NCBI GenBank assembly: GCA_004794655.1
Contig: SMMW01000634.1
Span: 3,258,501-3,322,500, forward strand
Direction of reading: 5' to 3'
Length of the DNA: 64,000 nt
Origin: Marisa cornuarietis
Taxonomy: Eukaryota > Mollusca > Gastropoda > Architaenioglossa > Ampullariidae
Position 1 is the first letter of the stretch. Every line of letters begins with the position of its first letter. Below are positions 1 through 13,595 of this stretch, piece by piece. The notes under the pieces were generated by a model that was not told where the DNA came from, did no database searches, and saw nothing but the letters and a program-made list of their open reading frames with translations. A program made the position numbers and the translations under genes.

Positions 1-1186
1 AGCTGTGGTATTTATTACCTTTGCACAGGCCTCACCGCAAAAAATGCGTAGAATGTAGCAGAATTATATTTAATTTTTACTTTTGAGAAACTTTTATAGA
101 CTTGGGAAGGAGGGGCTTTTCATGAAACACACTTATAACAGCTACTTTCCAAACACAATTACTCAGGGGCCAAAATATTTAACCACCTCACTTTCAGTAA
201 AACGACGACAGTCTTATCATTCATTCATTCATTTCTTTTTCTTGTTCTTTTCTCTAGCTTTTTCTGTCTCCCTGTAGCTGTCATCTCTCGTAAATCATCT
301 ACCCTCCAGCACTCTTACCGTCCTATGCTATGCATCTCCCAACCACCCACCCCTCTTCGCTGTCTACATCATCTGTCTCCTATCAGCCTCCCTCTGCCTA
401 ATTTATCCTTCTGTGTACAGCCATAAATGGAATCGTGTTTGCGCAAGGAGAAAACGAAGCTCTCATATTGTGGAATGATGTCGGCTTTTTTAGCCTGATG
501 GATTACAGGGTCCTGTCTCTCTCCATCACGAGGTACGACCAGGCAGTCTCTTACACACAATAAAGAATGATTTACCGCGAATACTGTTGACCTTTTGTTT
601 AAGGGACTTCATACCCGGAGATCAAACAACCCAAATGAGTTTCACAGCTCGAGCAGCTCAACAAATGAACCGCTAAGATAATAAGCCATGGAATAAGCAG
701 CAGATAATGTAAAATGGAAGACTTGGACCCTTTCCTGGTCACTTTTGTAGATATTCTCTGCTGCAAACAAAGAGTCTTTTGATAACCAGTGCATTATTAA
801 CTTTAGCTTATATGCAGAAAAACTGGGGTAATCTTGGAATTTTGGAAGTCTTGGAAATTCTTGGTGTAATCCTCCTATATATTCTGGACCGACTCCTCAT
901 AGTAGATCGCCAGGTCCTGCTCTGTTCCCCCCCCCCCCGGTCCTACACGCAGTGTAAGGTTACTAAGGTACAAGTACGAGAGGCTTCAGAGTTTAGTGCA
1001 TCGTCAGCATTCATGCATCAACACCAAAGTCCAATTTAAACCTTTTGGTCAAATATTTTATCATAAAATTATTCTACATCCACATCATTATATCACATCG
1101 AACAGTTGTTACCATAACTCATAGTAGAGCTGCTACACATCATTTGTTGAATTTTCTCATTGGTGCAAATCTTACAACCAACCAAA

Positions 1187-1187
<1 letters not shown>

Positions 1188-1229
<42 letters not shown>
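1188..1229. repeat. (TG)n microsatellite
   Basis: An uninterrupted TG run of about 21 units. Open frames across it (Cys-Val repeats) are artefacts. Confidence 0.98.
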
Positions 1230-1230
<1 letters not shown>

Positions 1231-2170
1231 TCGTCATCGTTTGCTAGCTTGTCGATGTCTTTTTCTGCAGCTGCTACTTCTACTTAAAAAATATCTTTCC
1301 TCCTTCCACATTATCTTTAAAAAAAATTGCGAATGGAAATAAATTCTTTAGATTTCCGGAACCTGCTGTGGTGCCAGTCTGTTCTCGATTATTTGGCCAT
1401 TTTTCCCCGAAGCCAGTGTTAAAGCAAGACCACACTTAATCTGTCCTAAAGCACGCTCTCGTCTCCTTCCCCCATCCTTCTACACATCTTTTTTCTTGTT
1501 TCTCTCACAAGCGATAAAAAGACGCCGATATGATCTAGAAAAACGCTGATAATATATTTACAAAAAAAAAAAAAACAACGAAGTTTCTAGAACAGAAAGT
1601 CATCACCAGTTAAGAACTGTGCAGGAGTTTTCTTCCAAAATAATGCGTTCCATTTTTTATCGTAGTGTGTTTTCAATAATTCTTGCTGGTTTGTGTTAGC
1701 ACTACACAATCTCTGGTTTAGTTTTTTTCAAAAGCAACGGCACGGGGTTGTTTAGAGAGTTTTGGCTGGTTCATTTTTTTGGGTAATTCTCACCCCCCCC
1801 CCACTACCACCTCTCTTTCTGTGTGTGGGCCTGTGGGAATCATTTCTGTTCAGGTTAAAAAAAAATATTTACTTACAATGCCGCCTAGACCACAGTTCTG
1901 GGCTACTTCACGGAGTCCGCCATGTTCTGTAATCGAATGACATCATCGGCAGCCTCAGCCTCGTCTTCACTGTCACTCGTCAAAAGGTGGTACCGAGGCT
2001 ATGGCAATCGTGCCGTAACATTTTGACGAGAAGCACAGAGAAGAAAATCTTATCGAAATGGAGAATACTGGAATGACAGGTGACAAAGTTACAAACAATA
2101 ATATTGAGAGTCAACGTGGCAACCGCTTGCTTCCGTATGACAATTAACATGGAAGAAGTCGGGCTAACGA

Positions 2171-2172
<2 letters not shown>

Positions 2173-2215
<43 letters not shown>
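2173..2215. repeat. (TG)n microsatellite
   Basis: Uninterrupted TG run of about 21 units. Confidence 0.98.
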
Positions 2216-2216
<1 letters not shown>

Positions 2217-3182
2217 CAAAGAGTTAGACACGGTTGTTTACCTCCTTCCCTTTACAAGGGCAAATAACCAATTAATGGACAGTTTCAGGAACGTTCAGCA
2301 GGATCCAAGCTATTTCACAGATTGCAAGGTATAAATCAGTATTGCATCAACTAGTCGGCAACATAACTAATAGTATCTCAGCACCACGTGGTGCATATCA
2401 AATGGGACCCCCCTCCCTCCGTCAGATTGTCTCCCCTCGCGAACGAGAGAGTCACTTGAGATTTAGGGGATTACTTATTAAGTTTGAATTTTTGTTTTGG
2501 GTTACTGTTTAGGGTGAGGGTATAGGTAGTTTTAAACTGAGTATTTTTTATTTAGAGTCAGGTTTGGAATTAGGAGTGAAGCAGACAACGCGACATAAGA
2601 CATTTTCTGTCATGGCAGGGGCTAAAATGTATTTGTGCTACAGAAATATTTTAGAAAGTCAGATCTGTCATTTAAGTCAAACTTTTTAGTTTCCTTGCCG
2701 TACCCTTTAAGGGCGCGTGAGACAGGATCGGTACAAGACGGTCACGGTTCCTGATAAAGGACATTGATGGAAGGAAAGACTTCAAGTAAGACCAGCGTTC
2801 TTGTCGGCTGTAGAACCTTGTCATGTGACTGGCGAGTGCAGGGTGGAGGCTGAGGAAGTGGATCAAGGTCCATGCTCAGTGACGTCATCAATAACACTGG
2901 CTTAGCCCTCGCTCTGCCCGTTGCTGGGATAACTATTATTCTTCGCACTCTGTTGCGTGTTGGGTGTCCAACGTTCGGCAGGTGGTTGTTCAAAAGCCGT
3001 GATTCTGTTTGAGCCGATCAATCTTCCTCCCGCAGCAACTGTTTCACGCTACTGCACTCTTTAGGCTCGGAGTCGACAGAAAGCAGATTTTCGCGCGCGC
3101 GAGTTGACTCCCATGCTCTGAATTCCAGGTGCAGTGAAGTGCAATAAGTTTGCTGATCGCCGTTACAAGCCTGACAAACTGA

Positions 3183-3520
3183 TTTTCCTCTTCTTCCTTT
3201 TCTTCTTCTGTCCTTCACCTACTGGATTTCTTTCTAGTTATTTTCTTCTTCTACAACTTCTGTTGCTCTTGCTTTTATTTTCTGTAACTTTTTCTTTTTC
3301 TTCCTCTTTATCTCTTTGTCTCTCTATCTCTCTAAGTCTCTGTCTGTGCATGTCTGTCTAAATCTCAATGCTTCTCTCTCTTTTCCTCTCTCTATCTTCG
3401 TTTATCTTTGCCTCTCTTTCTCTGTTTCTTTGCTTATGTCTAAGTCTCTCTCTCTCTCTCTTTCTTTGCCTTTCTTTGTCTCTATCTCTCTGTTTCTTTA
3501 GCTCTGTCTCTCTCTCTTCA
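3183..3520. repeat. Long polypyrimidine (TC-rich) tract
   Basis: Roughly 340 bases almost entirely C and T on the + strand, with short TCTC and CTTT repeats and few interrupting purines. Ser/Leu/Phe-rich open frames across it are compositional. Confidence 0.9.
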
Positions 3521-4272
3521 TCTTTCTTGACGCATGGCTATTATGATCTGTTCGTTCTCTTAATAAAAACATCAACAGAGGCAGTTAATATAGAGGAAGT
3601 ATGTCCACATTCATTCATATAGCCCGGGTAATCACCTAATATTACTCGCGATAAAGTGTTGGCTTAAATGTTATTTATGCGTTCTAGCACTCGGCCAACG
3701 TTGGAGCCTGGTCGATAACTTCCACATCCTCTGCTTTTAAAAGCGCAAAAAACGGGGGTGGTTATTAATTTCTCCGGGTTTGGTCGACATAAATCATGAA
3801 TGAATCGCCTCTGGAAGGGAAAGGAAAAACAGGTGAAATCTGCTGCTAGAGAGCAGAACGTCGAGTCTGCCTGCTGCTGGCAGAGGATCTAAGCATCCGA
3901 GATCAAGTACCTGCCAAAACGGCCCTGAATTTCCGGACTAGAGCACAAGAGCAAGGACCATGTCAGAGCACGGTCTACTCTCGAGCTCGCTCTGGCTTAG
4001 TCATGTGATCAGACACGTCACTCTAAGGCATTGTTTAGGGAGGCTGACGCTGAAGTCAACAGAGGCTGGAGCACGAATGGGCGAGGGCTGACTTTCCCAT
4101 GCAGGATCTATTTACTGTATGCTAGCAAATACCTTGTCAGCTGCCTCATCCATCGTCCCCCTCCCTGCAGGTCAAAGGACTGAAATAAAGAACTGGCCAT
4201 CAATGGAAGCTCATTAACTGATATGCTACAATAAAGGTCGCACATGCGCGCGCGATCAAATACACATGTTAA

Positions 4273-4274
<2 letters not shown>

Positions 4275-4338
<64 letters not shown>
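4275..4338. repeat. (CA)n microsatellite
   Basis: Uninterrupted CA run of about 32 units. Confidence 0.98.
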
Positions 4339-4339
<1 letters not shown>

Positions 4340-6300
4340 CCAAATAGACATACACTCAACCTAGCAACTATTCAAGTAGACGATGACATTATAAGTTCAC
4401 GAGCAAAGGCTTGTCACAATAATCAAGGCACTTGTGCCTCCGAGTACAACGGGATGTTTTGGACATGGATGCAGCAAAACACCCCCTTTTTGAAGTAGAA
4501 AAAGCTGTAACTTTCGTGCATTTAGACTACAGGCAGAGAGTTATAAATACTGAGGAAAAATAATCATCGCATTGCGTTCGTCGCATCCACCTGAGAATGC
4601 TTCTGGTCCTTCGCTTCTGATATCGCTGGCGACAGCCGATGCAGTGTATTGATCCGGACCTGTCCACGCAGCATGTGCACCACAACAATGAATTATTTAC
4701 TTCATAACTGTCCAGTATGAGCCAATGCCAGAAGGTAATTCAGCAGTAATCCAGCACCATTTATCCTTCCCTCCCTCCAAGACACGCACATGCGCAGAAC
4801 AGATCCTGCTTGCAGCGTGTTACCGGGTGTCGATGTCGCTTAGCGTTTCTGCTTCATCACCCCCCACCTCCAGATTCCTTCCTCTTTGCCGGTCACTATT
4901 TCCTCGTTTGCTTCGCCAAACCGAATCGGCTCGATGATGGTCGATCAAAAGAAGAAAATTTTTGGCGTTCTATCGGTGCAGCTAAAAAAAATCTGACACG
5001 TGATCCTCTAAAGCACAAAGGGACATAATTTTAGGAAAAAAAAGGGGCGATAAAACCGTCAGGTTGATAATTTAGGGTTCTGGAGAGAGATCGCTAAGCG
5101 TGGACAGTTTTATGGACCATTTAAACTGTCGTTTCGGCATAGTTGATGTAATGTCTAGCTCGGTCCAGACTCCAAGCTCTGTGAATTCTGTGCTTTGGAA
5201 AAATTATTACTTTTTTTTTTTACTGCAATGCCAGTGCGAATATTGCTTTCAGAGATCTCCCGTCTACCATGCATGACAAACTACGCTGTTCAAGAGGCGA
5301 TGAGAAAGAAAAGAATATTATTATTGTTGTTCCTTTCTTCATCATTTATGGTTTTCAACTAATTATTGCTGGAGTTTAAACTGATTATTCGATTTTGGTT
5401 TGTTATGTTATAAATTGTTGTTTATTCACATGTGTTCGTAGCTCCGAAAACTTCGTTAGACATACTGAGGTGCAGACGGACAAAGGGACACAACTCGTAC
5501 GCTTTTCGGAAAATCACAAGGCTGCAGTTATTTCCCGTGCTGGTTGAAACCGTTTTTGTCACAACTGCTTCGTTTTTGTTGATGTTCTTACACGTTTTTT
5601 TTAAATTATTTTTTATCTTGTTGTCATAAATGGAGGAAAGAGTGACTAAGTGAAAGTATCTTTATATGGTTCTCTTCAATGGACAAGAAATTTTGTATAA
5701 AGACTTAATTTTGTGGATAAAGATTGCTGATGGACATGCCAAAATAGACACTTCTGAACACTAAGTATTGTATTCATTCAATTCCTACTTATCTCAGTTG
5801 GTTTGTTTATCTATTTCGCACTCTTGCACTGATAAAATTTGAACACGTTATTAATAACCAAATATAAATTGGGATTCTTGATGCAAGATGGAGATAAAGC
5901 CAGGAAAGAAAGGGGTAGAGCTAGAATCGACCAAAGATACACCCTGCAGAGTTCCTATGGGTGAAACAAAGCCAACAACTCCTGCTGGGAGCTCTGTGAG
6001 GAGATGAAGGTAACTTGGAACCCTTCTTTCCAGACATTTTTCATTTAAGACTCCTACTGTTTGTAATACTTGATCAATTCAAGGCATGCGATATAAAAAG
6101 TAAGTGAATGAGGCTTTTTGAATTATAAATCAATTATTTTATAGGATCTTTACATAGCTGCTCCGTCGAGATATACAAAACATCGATTTAAATTTATTTT
6201 TCTTATGACTTAAAATGCATGAAGTCAAACAGACGGGCAAAGAAATGTACAAATGCGGGATAGAAGAAGAAGATAGAGAAAGATGGAAAATCAAAAGGGA

Positions 6301-6331
<31 letters not shown>

Positions 6332-6734
6332 AATGAAAACGAGAAATACGCGATGCTGTAAAAATCGAGATACTGTAATTACCGATGTAGGACGTCCTCC
6401 TCTGGTCTTCAAGTGTCATCTCTTTACCTGCCCTGTCATCTGGGCGATCTTCTCGTCCTGGCGCGCGCTACTCCGTGGGATTGAGGGCGCATTACTGCTG
6501 TCAGTCTTTGACCTGCGATCCTCCACACCGAGCCCTCATCCATGCTGTTCTGCTTTCAGCATCCGGGAAATGCATCGGCACTTTCCACTTTCCCTTCGCC
6601 CTCCCACTAAGTACCAATTTATTTTTAGAATTGCAACATTTGTTCAATTAATAACTGTCATTTTCGCCTAATTTAGCAGGCATCTGAAACAACTGAGTGT
6701 GCCAGGAATGGTCTCTGCTTGTAGAAATGGAAAC

Positions 6735-6805
<71 letters not shown>

Positions 6806-6965
6806 TCCATTTGTAATGCGCAGATCCATTCAAAAGAATGCTCATTGCGCAGCAAAAACAGAAGAAAAGAAAAAAAAATAAAACAAGAGGAAAGTAAAAA
6901 CTAATAAAGACAGAAGTGCTCCTTTGTTGTTTAAGTCTGTCTTAAACTGGTGACAGACCAGCAGC
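6735..6965 (-). mobile_element. 3' end of an L2/CR1-like non-LTR retrotransposon, with (ATC)n tail
   Basis: Read on the minus strand, a T-rich 3' untranslated region leads into a conserved block (TGCGCAATGAGCATTC, a short hairpin, GAATGG, then CTGCGCATTACAAATGGAC) followed by (ATC)n at 6735-6805. The same block and tail occur on the + strand at 25388-25681, so this is an interspersed element with a microsatellite 3' end. The 5' part is truncated. The clade is inferred from the related copy at 24466-24742. Confidence 0.72.
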
Positions 6966-9900
6966 CTGCTGAGAAAACGACAGAAAAAAACCCAATTTCT
7001 TAAAAGTAAAAATATATAACGGTAGCTCTTGTAACATGAGGAGGATCTCTAACGTCTACATACTTCAAATACACGTGTAAGAGAAGACCGAGAGTAGGCC
7101 TTGTGATGATTGCGAGAACGTGACCCTACCGTCACCCGTGAATTGTGATCTCCATTTTGTGGCCTGCAGATGGATATCACCATGAAAACAAAATACAGAG
7201 CCTTCTCCAGAGGCTGGCAGTCAGGAGATAAGGCTGCTGTGTGATGGGTACCGCCTGCTGTATTGGAGAACTCAGCACATGGTGGCTTCTTCCTTATCCC
7301 ACTGCTTCCTACACACACGAGGCTCGCCTGTGGACTAGCTGTACAGGCATCCTCTTACTGTGTTCTCTATGTCCTGGGGAGGGAAATGAAAGGAAAACTG
7401 ACGTTTACATTACCTTCTCCCAGAAACAAACTTAAAATTTTTATTTTTAAGATTCTGCCTTTCTCCTTCTCTCTCTCTCTCTCTCTCCAACCTCCATTAT
7501 AACCCTTTCCCGCCCTATTTGCTGGCATACAATCTTTAAAAGGTCGAGTCCTCGAAGCTTCAAAAGATTTCAATGAAGAGTTTAAACTTGTTCACTCTCT
7601 CACTCTGTTAGGATAATATTCTTCTCCTTTTGTTGTAAACCTCAGATTCAGAGGATTTGGACCTACTGGCTTAGCATGTTGTCTTCTTGTTATTTTGATT
7701 TGTTTGATTTATTTTATTTGAATTCAATAAAGGAATTTTTTTATTGAGAATTTTTTAAATACAAAATATCAAACTTTGTATTATTCTAAACCAGCTTTGT
7801 GATGGTTGAGATATTTGTATTTCAACAAAGTAACCTTGTACAAGCTAAAGCCTACCGTGATGGTTATATATATATATATATCATACAAACAAGCGCGCTT
7901 CCTCGCCCTCCGCCCACTCTCCACTTTTTCTTACTCCGCATCACACATGCACGCACGCACACACGCACGCACAGAGTTAATATCAAGTCTCATACATGCA
8001 TCCATAACTCTGCATCCACACACAAGTCGTCATATGTACAGCACAGTGAAATGGTTTCAACAAAGATCAAATCGATTCGCCAGGGTTGAAACTGTTCATG
8101 AATGAAACTTTTTTTCAGGCGGAACCATACTCTGCGATTCCCGATCCCAGAGGGCATCAGCTTGATAACTTCGTTTGCAGGTTTGCATGTTGTCCAAATG
8201 TGAGCTTGGAACAAAATTACAAACAAGCAAGCAAACGTAGCTAAATGCCCCCTGACTCGTAGAGATTTGAACACGAAACATTACAAAGCAATCTTCGTGC
8301 GACTAGAGTTCACTGACAACACCGCAGCACTGCGCTCCTCCGATGCCAATCATTGCAGTTGATTTGGAGACTACACCGAGACGGTGAATCTTTGGTGGAA
8401 TGGCAACAGATTGACCAAAGTGCGTTCCGTGGATGGCTTGGCCACAGATTAACGGTTCCTGTGTACCTGTGCCTATAGTTAGCCGTCGAGAGCTTTGTGT
8501 CTCCATCCATCGAGTCGATCGGTCGGAAATAACGTTTCCGCAGCCTGCATGTTGTGCTCATCAGCTCGCGTGTTTGCGCGACTCTCAGCCACAGCAGTTG
8601 CCCGCCAGGGTTAAAGGAGGAAAAACAGCCTGCGGCATATTTTAGAAGATGTTCTTCAGAGTTTTTCTTCTACGTCAGCATAACCTAGCTCTCCTCCGAA
8701 AGAATCGTCTGGATCAAAAAAGAGATGAGCAAATGAAACTCTTGCAGAGAGCTTCTCGAAAAAAAAGTGCAGTCCAGGAAAAAAAAACACCCCGCGAAAT
8801 AGCACTTCATGTCTCGTCCATTTTCTTCCTCCACCTCCCCTTGCCCTAACACTCATTTTTCTGATGATGGTATTGGTTGCATTTTACTAGATGATGCTTA
8901 GCCGTTAGACGCTTTCTCCCTGGGTTGGGGTTATTTTGTATCTTTCTTGGTGAAGATATTTGGTTTGACGCTGCATATATTTTTTGAAAGGATTGTTAAC
9001 CGTCATACATGGGACTTGTCGGGATGCTTGCTAGCTGTCCTATATTGTATTTTTGTTATGTCTAGCAATCTGCAGTAACTACTCCTTTTTTTAGTGTAAT
9101 GGTTAGCTTCATCACGCTGCATTTTTCTAGTCCATGGTTAACGGTTCCACACAGCATTGTTCCCCGGGTAGAGAAGACATGCTTGTCACAAGCAAGCTTC
9201 GCTAACCTACACTCACTTGGGACAAGTGCATTCAAAAAACAAAAAACAGTCTTTGTGGCCGTCCAGGTCGTGAAATATTAGGCTTTCTGGACTTTGGGAC
9301 AGGACACCATGAAACATAGTCTTAAAACAGCAATGAACTCACGTCTGCGTTCGTTGTGATGTTACCTGGCGAAGGCAAAGGCCCGACACACGGTCTACCG
9401 ACGACCAGTGATAGGGGTCAAGTTGTCGTGGACTTGGGTGAAGACATCGACCTGCTTTCCGCGACATACAGGTACACGCCACCCGGGGTCATGCACGTGG
9501 GTCCTCCATGGGATTAAGTATTTATGTTTCAAGGTGCTCACATTTTGTGTCAACCCTATTTTCGTTTGCCCAGGCTGGCTTCGACGAATGGCTGCTGTAG
9601 ATTCAAAACTGTATCACGAGCTACCAACAGCTGCTATTTTTGATTTTATGAGCAAACATAGGTTCCACCTAAGTGTGATTTCGCACTGTAAGGGAAAGGG
9701 GGAGGAGGATGGGGAGTTGGGGGAATATGGGGAGTGCAGGATGGGAGAGGCGATGAGGGGAACGGGTAGGAGAGGTGTGGGAGGAGGCTTCCTGCTCTGT
9801 GATGCCGCAGGTCTTGTTTACTGTTGCTGGTGTTGTTTACTGTTGCTGGTGCTCTCTTTACGTGTTGCGGTCTCTTGCTCTTCGTGTCCGGAAAGTCTGC

Positions 9901-11554
9901 CAAGTCCGCAGTGGTGATGTACTCTACTGGCTGGCAGATCTCTCATGTTGCAACATTACTATGTTGTAGACTTCTAATGAGCGTTAGATATAGTACTATA
10001 TTTGTTTGTACTGTTTATTACTTAAAGGATCATCAGTTTGTGATAGTTTCTCTATTTAATTCTGTTTTGGTGTTTATAAATCTGGCATTTGTATGGTTTG
10101 CAATCATCTTTACAGGTCGTGTATGGTTGTTTATAAAGGATTAAAAAAAATTTCCTTCTTCTGGATATTAACGAGGGAGGGAACCCCATATTTCCTATGG
10201 TTTAGTTTACTTCAAAGGGATATTAAATTTATCACATGGCTATGGTAGGTTATCAGTTCTATTAATTTATTTATGGCAAAGTTTATTATTTTTGGATTTG
10301 GTTTTTATTGCTTTTCAGGGGGATGTTATCCAGTCCCTACTCTTTACCTGTTTCTGTGAATCTAGACTATGGATGGTTTCCCACAATTGTTACCACTAAT
10401 GACAGTATAGTATGCTATAGCTCTGTGGTGGGTTAAAGTAGCTGCTAATTAATGTCAGTCTTTATTTATCTAAGACCTCTCTCGGTTCTTCTCTTTCTTT
10501 TTTTTTTTCATTATGCTCCAACATGTTGGTCATCTAATAGTCTCCTAGTTCCTTTACCTTCACTTCGTATTTATTTTGCGAACTTACTTTTGTGGCAGGT
10601 TTTATGTCTGTTCTTCTCTCTGCTGGTGAAACAGCAATTTTTAGAACGGTGACTTTATGATTTTTAGTTTATTTTACTTCCAGTCGAGCTAGTTTATAGG
10701 GTTTTTTACTCTCTTTAATTCAAAAATGGGAGGGAAACCCCAGGGATTTAAGTGTCTTAAATGTCACGTTTTAATAGTGGTGGATAAGATCCTTGTATTA
10801 AACTGCATTCATGTAGACAAGCTATTCTCGTTGTGACTTGTTTAAATCGAATTTATCATCGTTTATTTTAATTTTCTGTCACTGACGGCTTAACAATCAA
10901 ACCTTTTGGGGGAAATCGGGGAACTATTCTTGTATGCCATTTATCATGAATGACAATTTGTAGGGCGGTGAAGCCTCCTGAAGAAGGAAGTGAGTGTGCA
11001 CCACATCAGTAACTACTTACACTCTTGTCTGAGAGGAGAAGCAGAAAAAAGGAGCCTCAACAGTTCTGAGGTTTTCTGTGCTCTTACATCTTCCTCGCCG
11101 GAAAGTAAAGCACGTGACCAGTCACGTGACGTTCAGCTTGACGCCCGTTGGCTGGCGATGAAAACTGTCATCAATCGATGATGTCTGGAAGGTGGTCTAC
11201 TCAACATGCAGGTCATCTCTCGGCAAGAGATCGTTTTGTGAAGCTCCATTTCACATTCTTTCTTTGCCCCCTTTGTTTCATGCCTTCTCTCTGGCGAGGC
11301 TAAACACAAATCCGTGGTGAGGAGGGTAGGTGTGTGGAAAAAAAAGAAAAGGTTTCTTTGCACGTGCCTCGACGTCGATCATCTGGCGAACATGCTCAGA
11401 TTTCAGGCGTGCCGTTCACGTGCTCATGATACGAAACGTGACACTAGGGTGCGCTTAACCACATCACCGCCATGTTCACCGTCTTCTCCCACTCCGCCCC
11501 TCATTTAGTTTGTGTGTCCGTTTACTGAGAAGTAGAATTAAAGGACTTTATATC

Positions 11555-11652
11555 ACATTTCGTTTTGTTTCGTTTTGCTTCGTTTTTTCGATATTTTTTA
11601 ATTTTTTGTTTCGGTTTTTCGTTATTTTTCGTTTTGTTTAGTTTTGTTTCAG
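11555..11652. repeat. Degenerate CGTTTTGTTT minisatellite
   Basis: About ten imperfect copies of a C/GTTTTGTTT-like unit, strongly T-rich on the + strand. Confidence 0.7.
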
Positions 11653-13539
11653 TGAGAGATTCTGTTGCTCACGAACTCATTGAAGAATCACTGGCCCGTA
11701 ATACGTAAGAATGATAACTGTCACATCGAGCAACCCACAGCATGCGAGAAAATATTATCTTTCTTGACAAACTTGCGAGGTATGAAATTAAAAAAAAAAT
11801 TCAAAGGTTTTCAAGTGGCGAATTCGAGAATGCAAAAATTAATAGCTTTCTTCGCCATGCATATATTGTAAAATATGTGACAATGTTTCGAAACTGCTGA
11901 CTAATCATTTGCCAAACGTAGTCACAGATTCTCTATAGTTACATACTCGACATGGTGACATGTTCAACCAATCGTGTCTGGCTCAGAAAGCCATTTAGGG
12001 GAAGACGTTAAAACAATAATTTAATAAACGATACTGTCTGAACAAATTTTTGGACAAACAGTAGGAACGACGATTGCAAGAACTTTGGCAAGTTTACTCG
12101 ATGCGTTTTCTTAGTCAGTAGGTTACACACTCCGCTGTTCTTCTCAACACCTTTCAAAGAAAATAAAATGTCACCAAACCCACCCTGAACACAACATTAG
12201 ACCCTTTATGACTGTTTTAAATCCAAAACATTTACTTCGCTGCCTCCCCTGAAAGGACTAACCTCAGAGTTACACTGAAGGCAAACTTGTCGACATTCTC
12301 ACAAGGAACAGCCGAGGCAAACATGATGACTTTTCATCAGGTAGCTGATGTGAACACTCGTGGCGTGTCAGCAGGTGGTCGACCAGGCGAACTAAGATTA
12401 ACAAGGTGCTCTAGTGATTGGGTCTTCAGTGTAAGCTGATAAGCACGTGGCTAATTGCTGCCCTGTACTTGTTCATGGCGACCGCGGTTATAGCCAGGGC
12501 TGGCCTGTCACTCATTAAATTTTAGCCGCCAACTAACGTTGACCACGTGATCGGGTTCAGGTTTGCTTGGGCCACTTTCATGTTTCGCCGCTCATCTGTC
12601 ACAGTCCTGCTTGTCTTGGCTGTTTAGTTTCGTTTTACTCAAATCAAGAAACAACAATTTCATAGCCGGTGCTGAATGTCGCTCTAACACTTTGTATTGT
12701 AGTAGTGTGGGTAAGACAATCGAAGAAAAGCAAAATCATCAACGTTTGATGGCAAGATCCTAGATCATCCAGTAGGATAACGTAGTACTGTAGAAGAGCT
12801 AATATTTAAAATTGATTAAAATTATACTTTGTAATCAAATGCTAACCCCACGGAAATGTTTTTTTTCAAGTGCTGGTGCTGTGTATAATTAAGAGAGACC
12901 AACTCCAAAAATCCGGAGGAAAACTTTCATTTACGAGACACAGATCTTTGAACAGCGCAGGAAGAGGTCCATGACGACACAAAGAAGACTGGGCACCACC
13001 ACATTAGCATTACCTCATTAGCATTTTCTCATAGCTTTATCGTTGGCTGAATCGTTCAGTCAACCCAGGTGTATTTTTTTAAAATAAGAAAATCCCTAAA
13101 CAATTTTATGTAAAAAAACTAATTTCAGCTTTATACCATACTAACGTACTAGAAGCTTTGAGCATAATTTCATGTTTGACTCCTCTTATCCGTGAGTAGG
13201 GAGGGGGGAGGACAAGAGGAGAGAGAGAGAGAGAAGATTATCGTAAAAAAAACGTACGGCAGCAAGATTTGGCATCATCAGACTATAACAGGACGTGCCA
13301 GAGTCTAGGAATAAGACAACACGTGTAATTATATGCACATTGATGATTGGGGAGGCTCCAGAACAGCAGGGAAATGTAGAAATTCAGATTTTAAGAAGAC
13401 CTGGCGGCTGTTTGTGATCATCTAAACTGAGAGGGCATAGAGCGCGCGAGTTGTCTCTCTCATCGGCCCTGGCTGTCAGCCAGCACGTGCAAAGATTTGC
13501 CTTCGTTGCCCGAGGGCTTGGTAACTATACTCTTTGAAG

Positions 13540-13595
13540 GAAACTTCCCCATCGGCCAGTGCGGCTTTACCACTGCGCTACCAGGCATCCAAGCA
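13540..13595 (-). mobile_element. tRNA-derived SINE head fragment
   Basis: On the minus strand TAGCGCAGTGG (13570-13580) matches an RNA polymerase III A box within CTGGTAGCGCAGTGGTAAAG. No B box or SINE body follows, so this looks like a truncated tRNA-related fragment and not a functional tRNA. Confidence 0.35.

Larger units (their letters stand above)
1..6600. other. Non-coding, microsatellite-bearing upstream DNA
   Basis: No ORF here resembles a known protein or has credible splice context. It holds (TG)n at 1188-1229 and 2173-2215, a C run at 930-940, a long pyrimidine tract at about 3183-3520, (CA)n at 4275-4338 and (GT)n at 6301-6328. Otherwise it is unremarkable A+T-rich sequence. Confidence 0.6.

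Noticed and set aside
9408..9917. 169-codon open frame on the + strand (and a shorter frame from 9359 reading MLPGEGKGPTHGLP)
   Set aside because: No recognisable domain, abrupt changes of composition and no splice context. The shorter frame looks slightly protein-like but cannot be supported.
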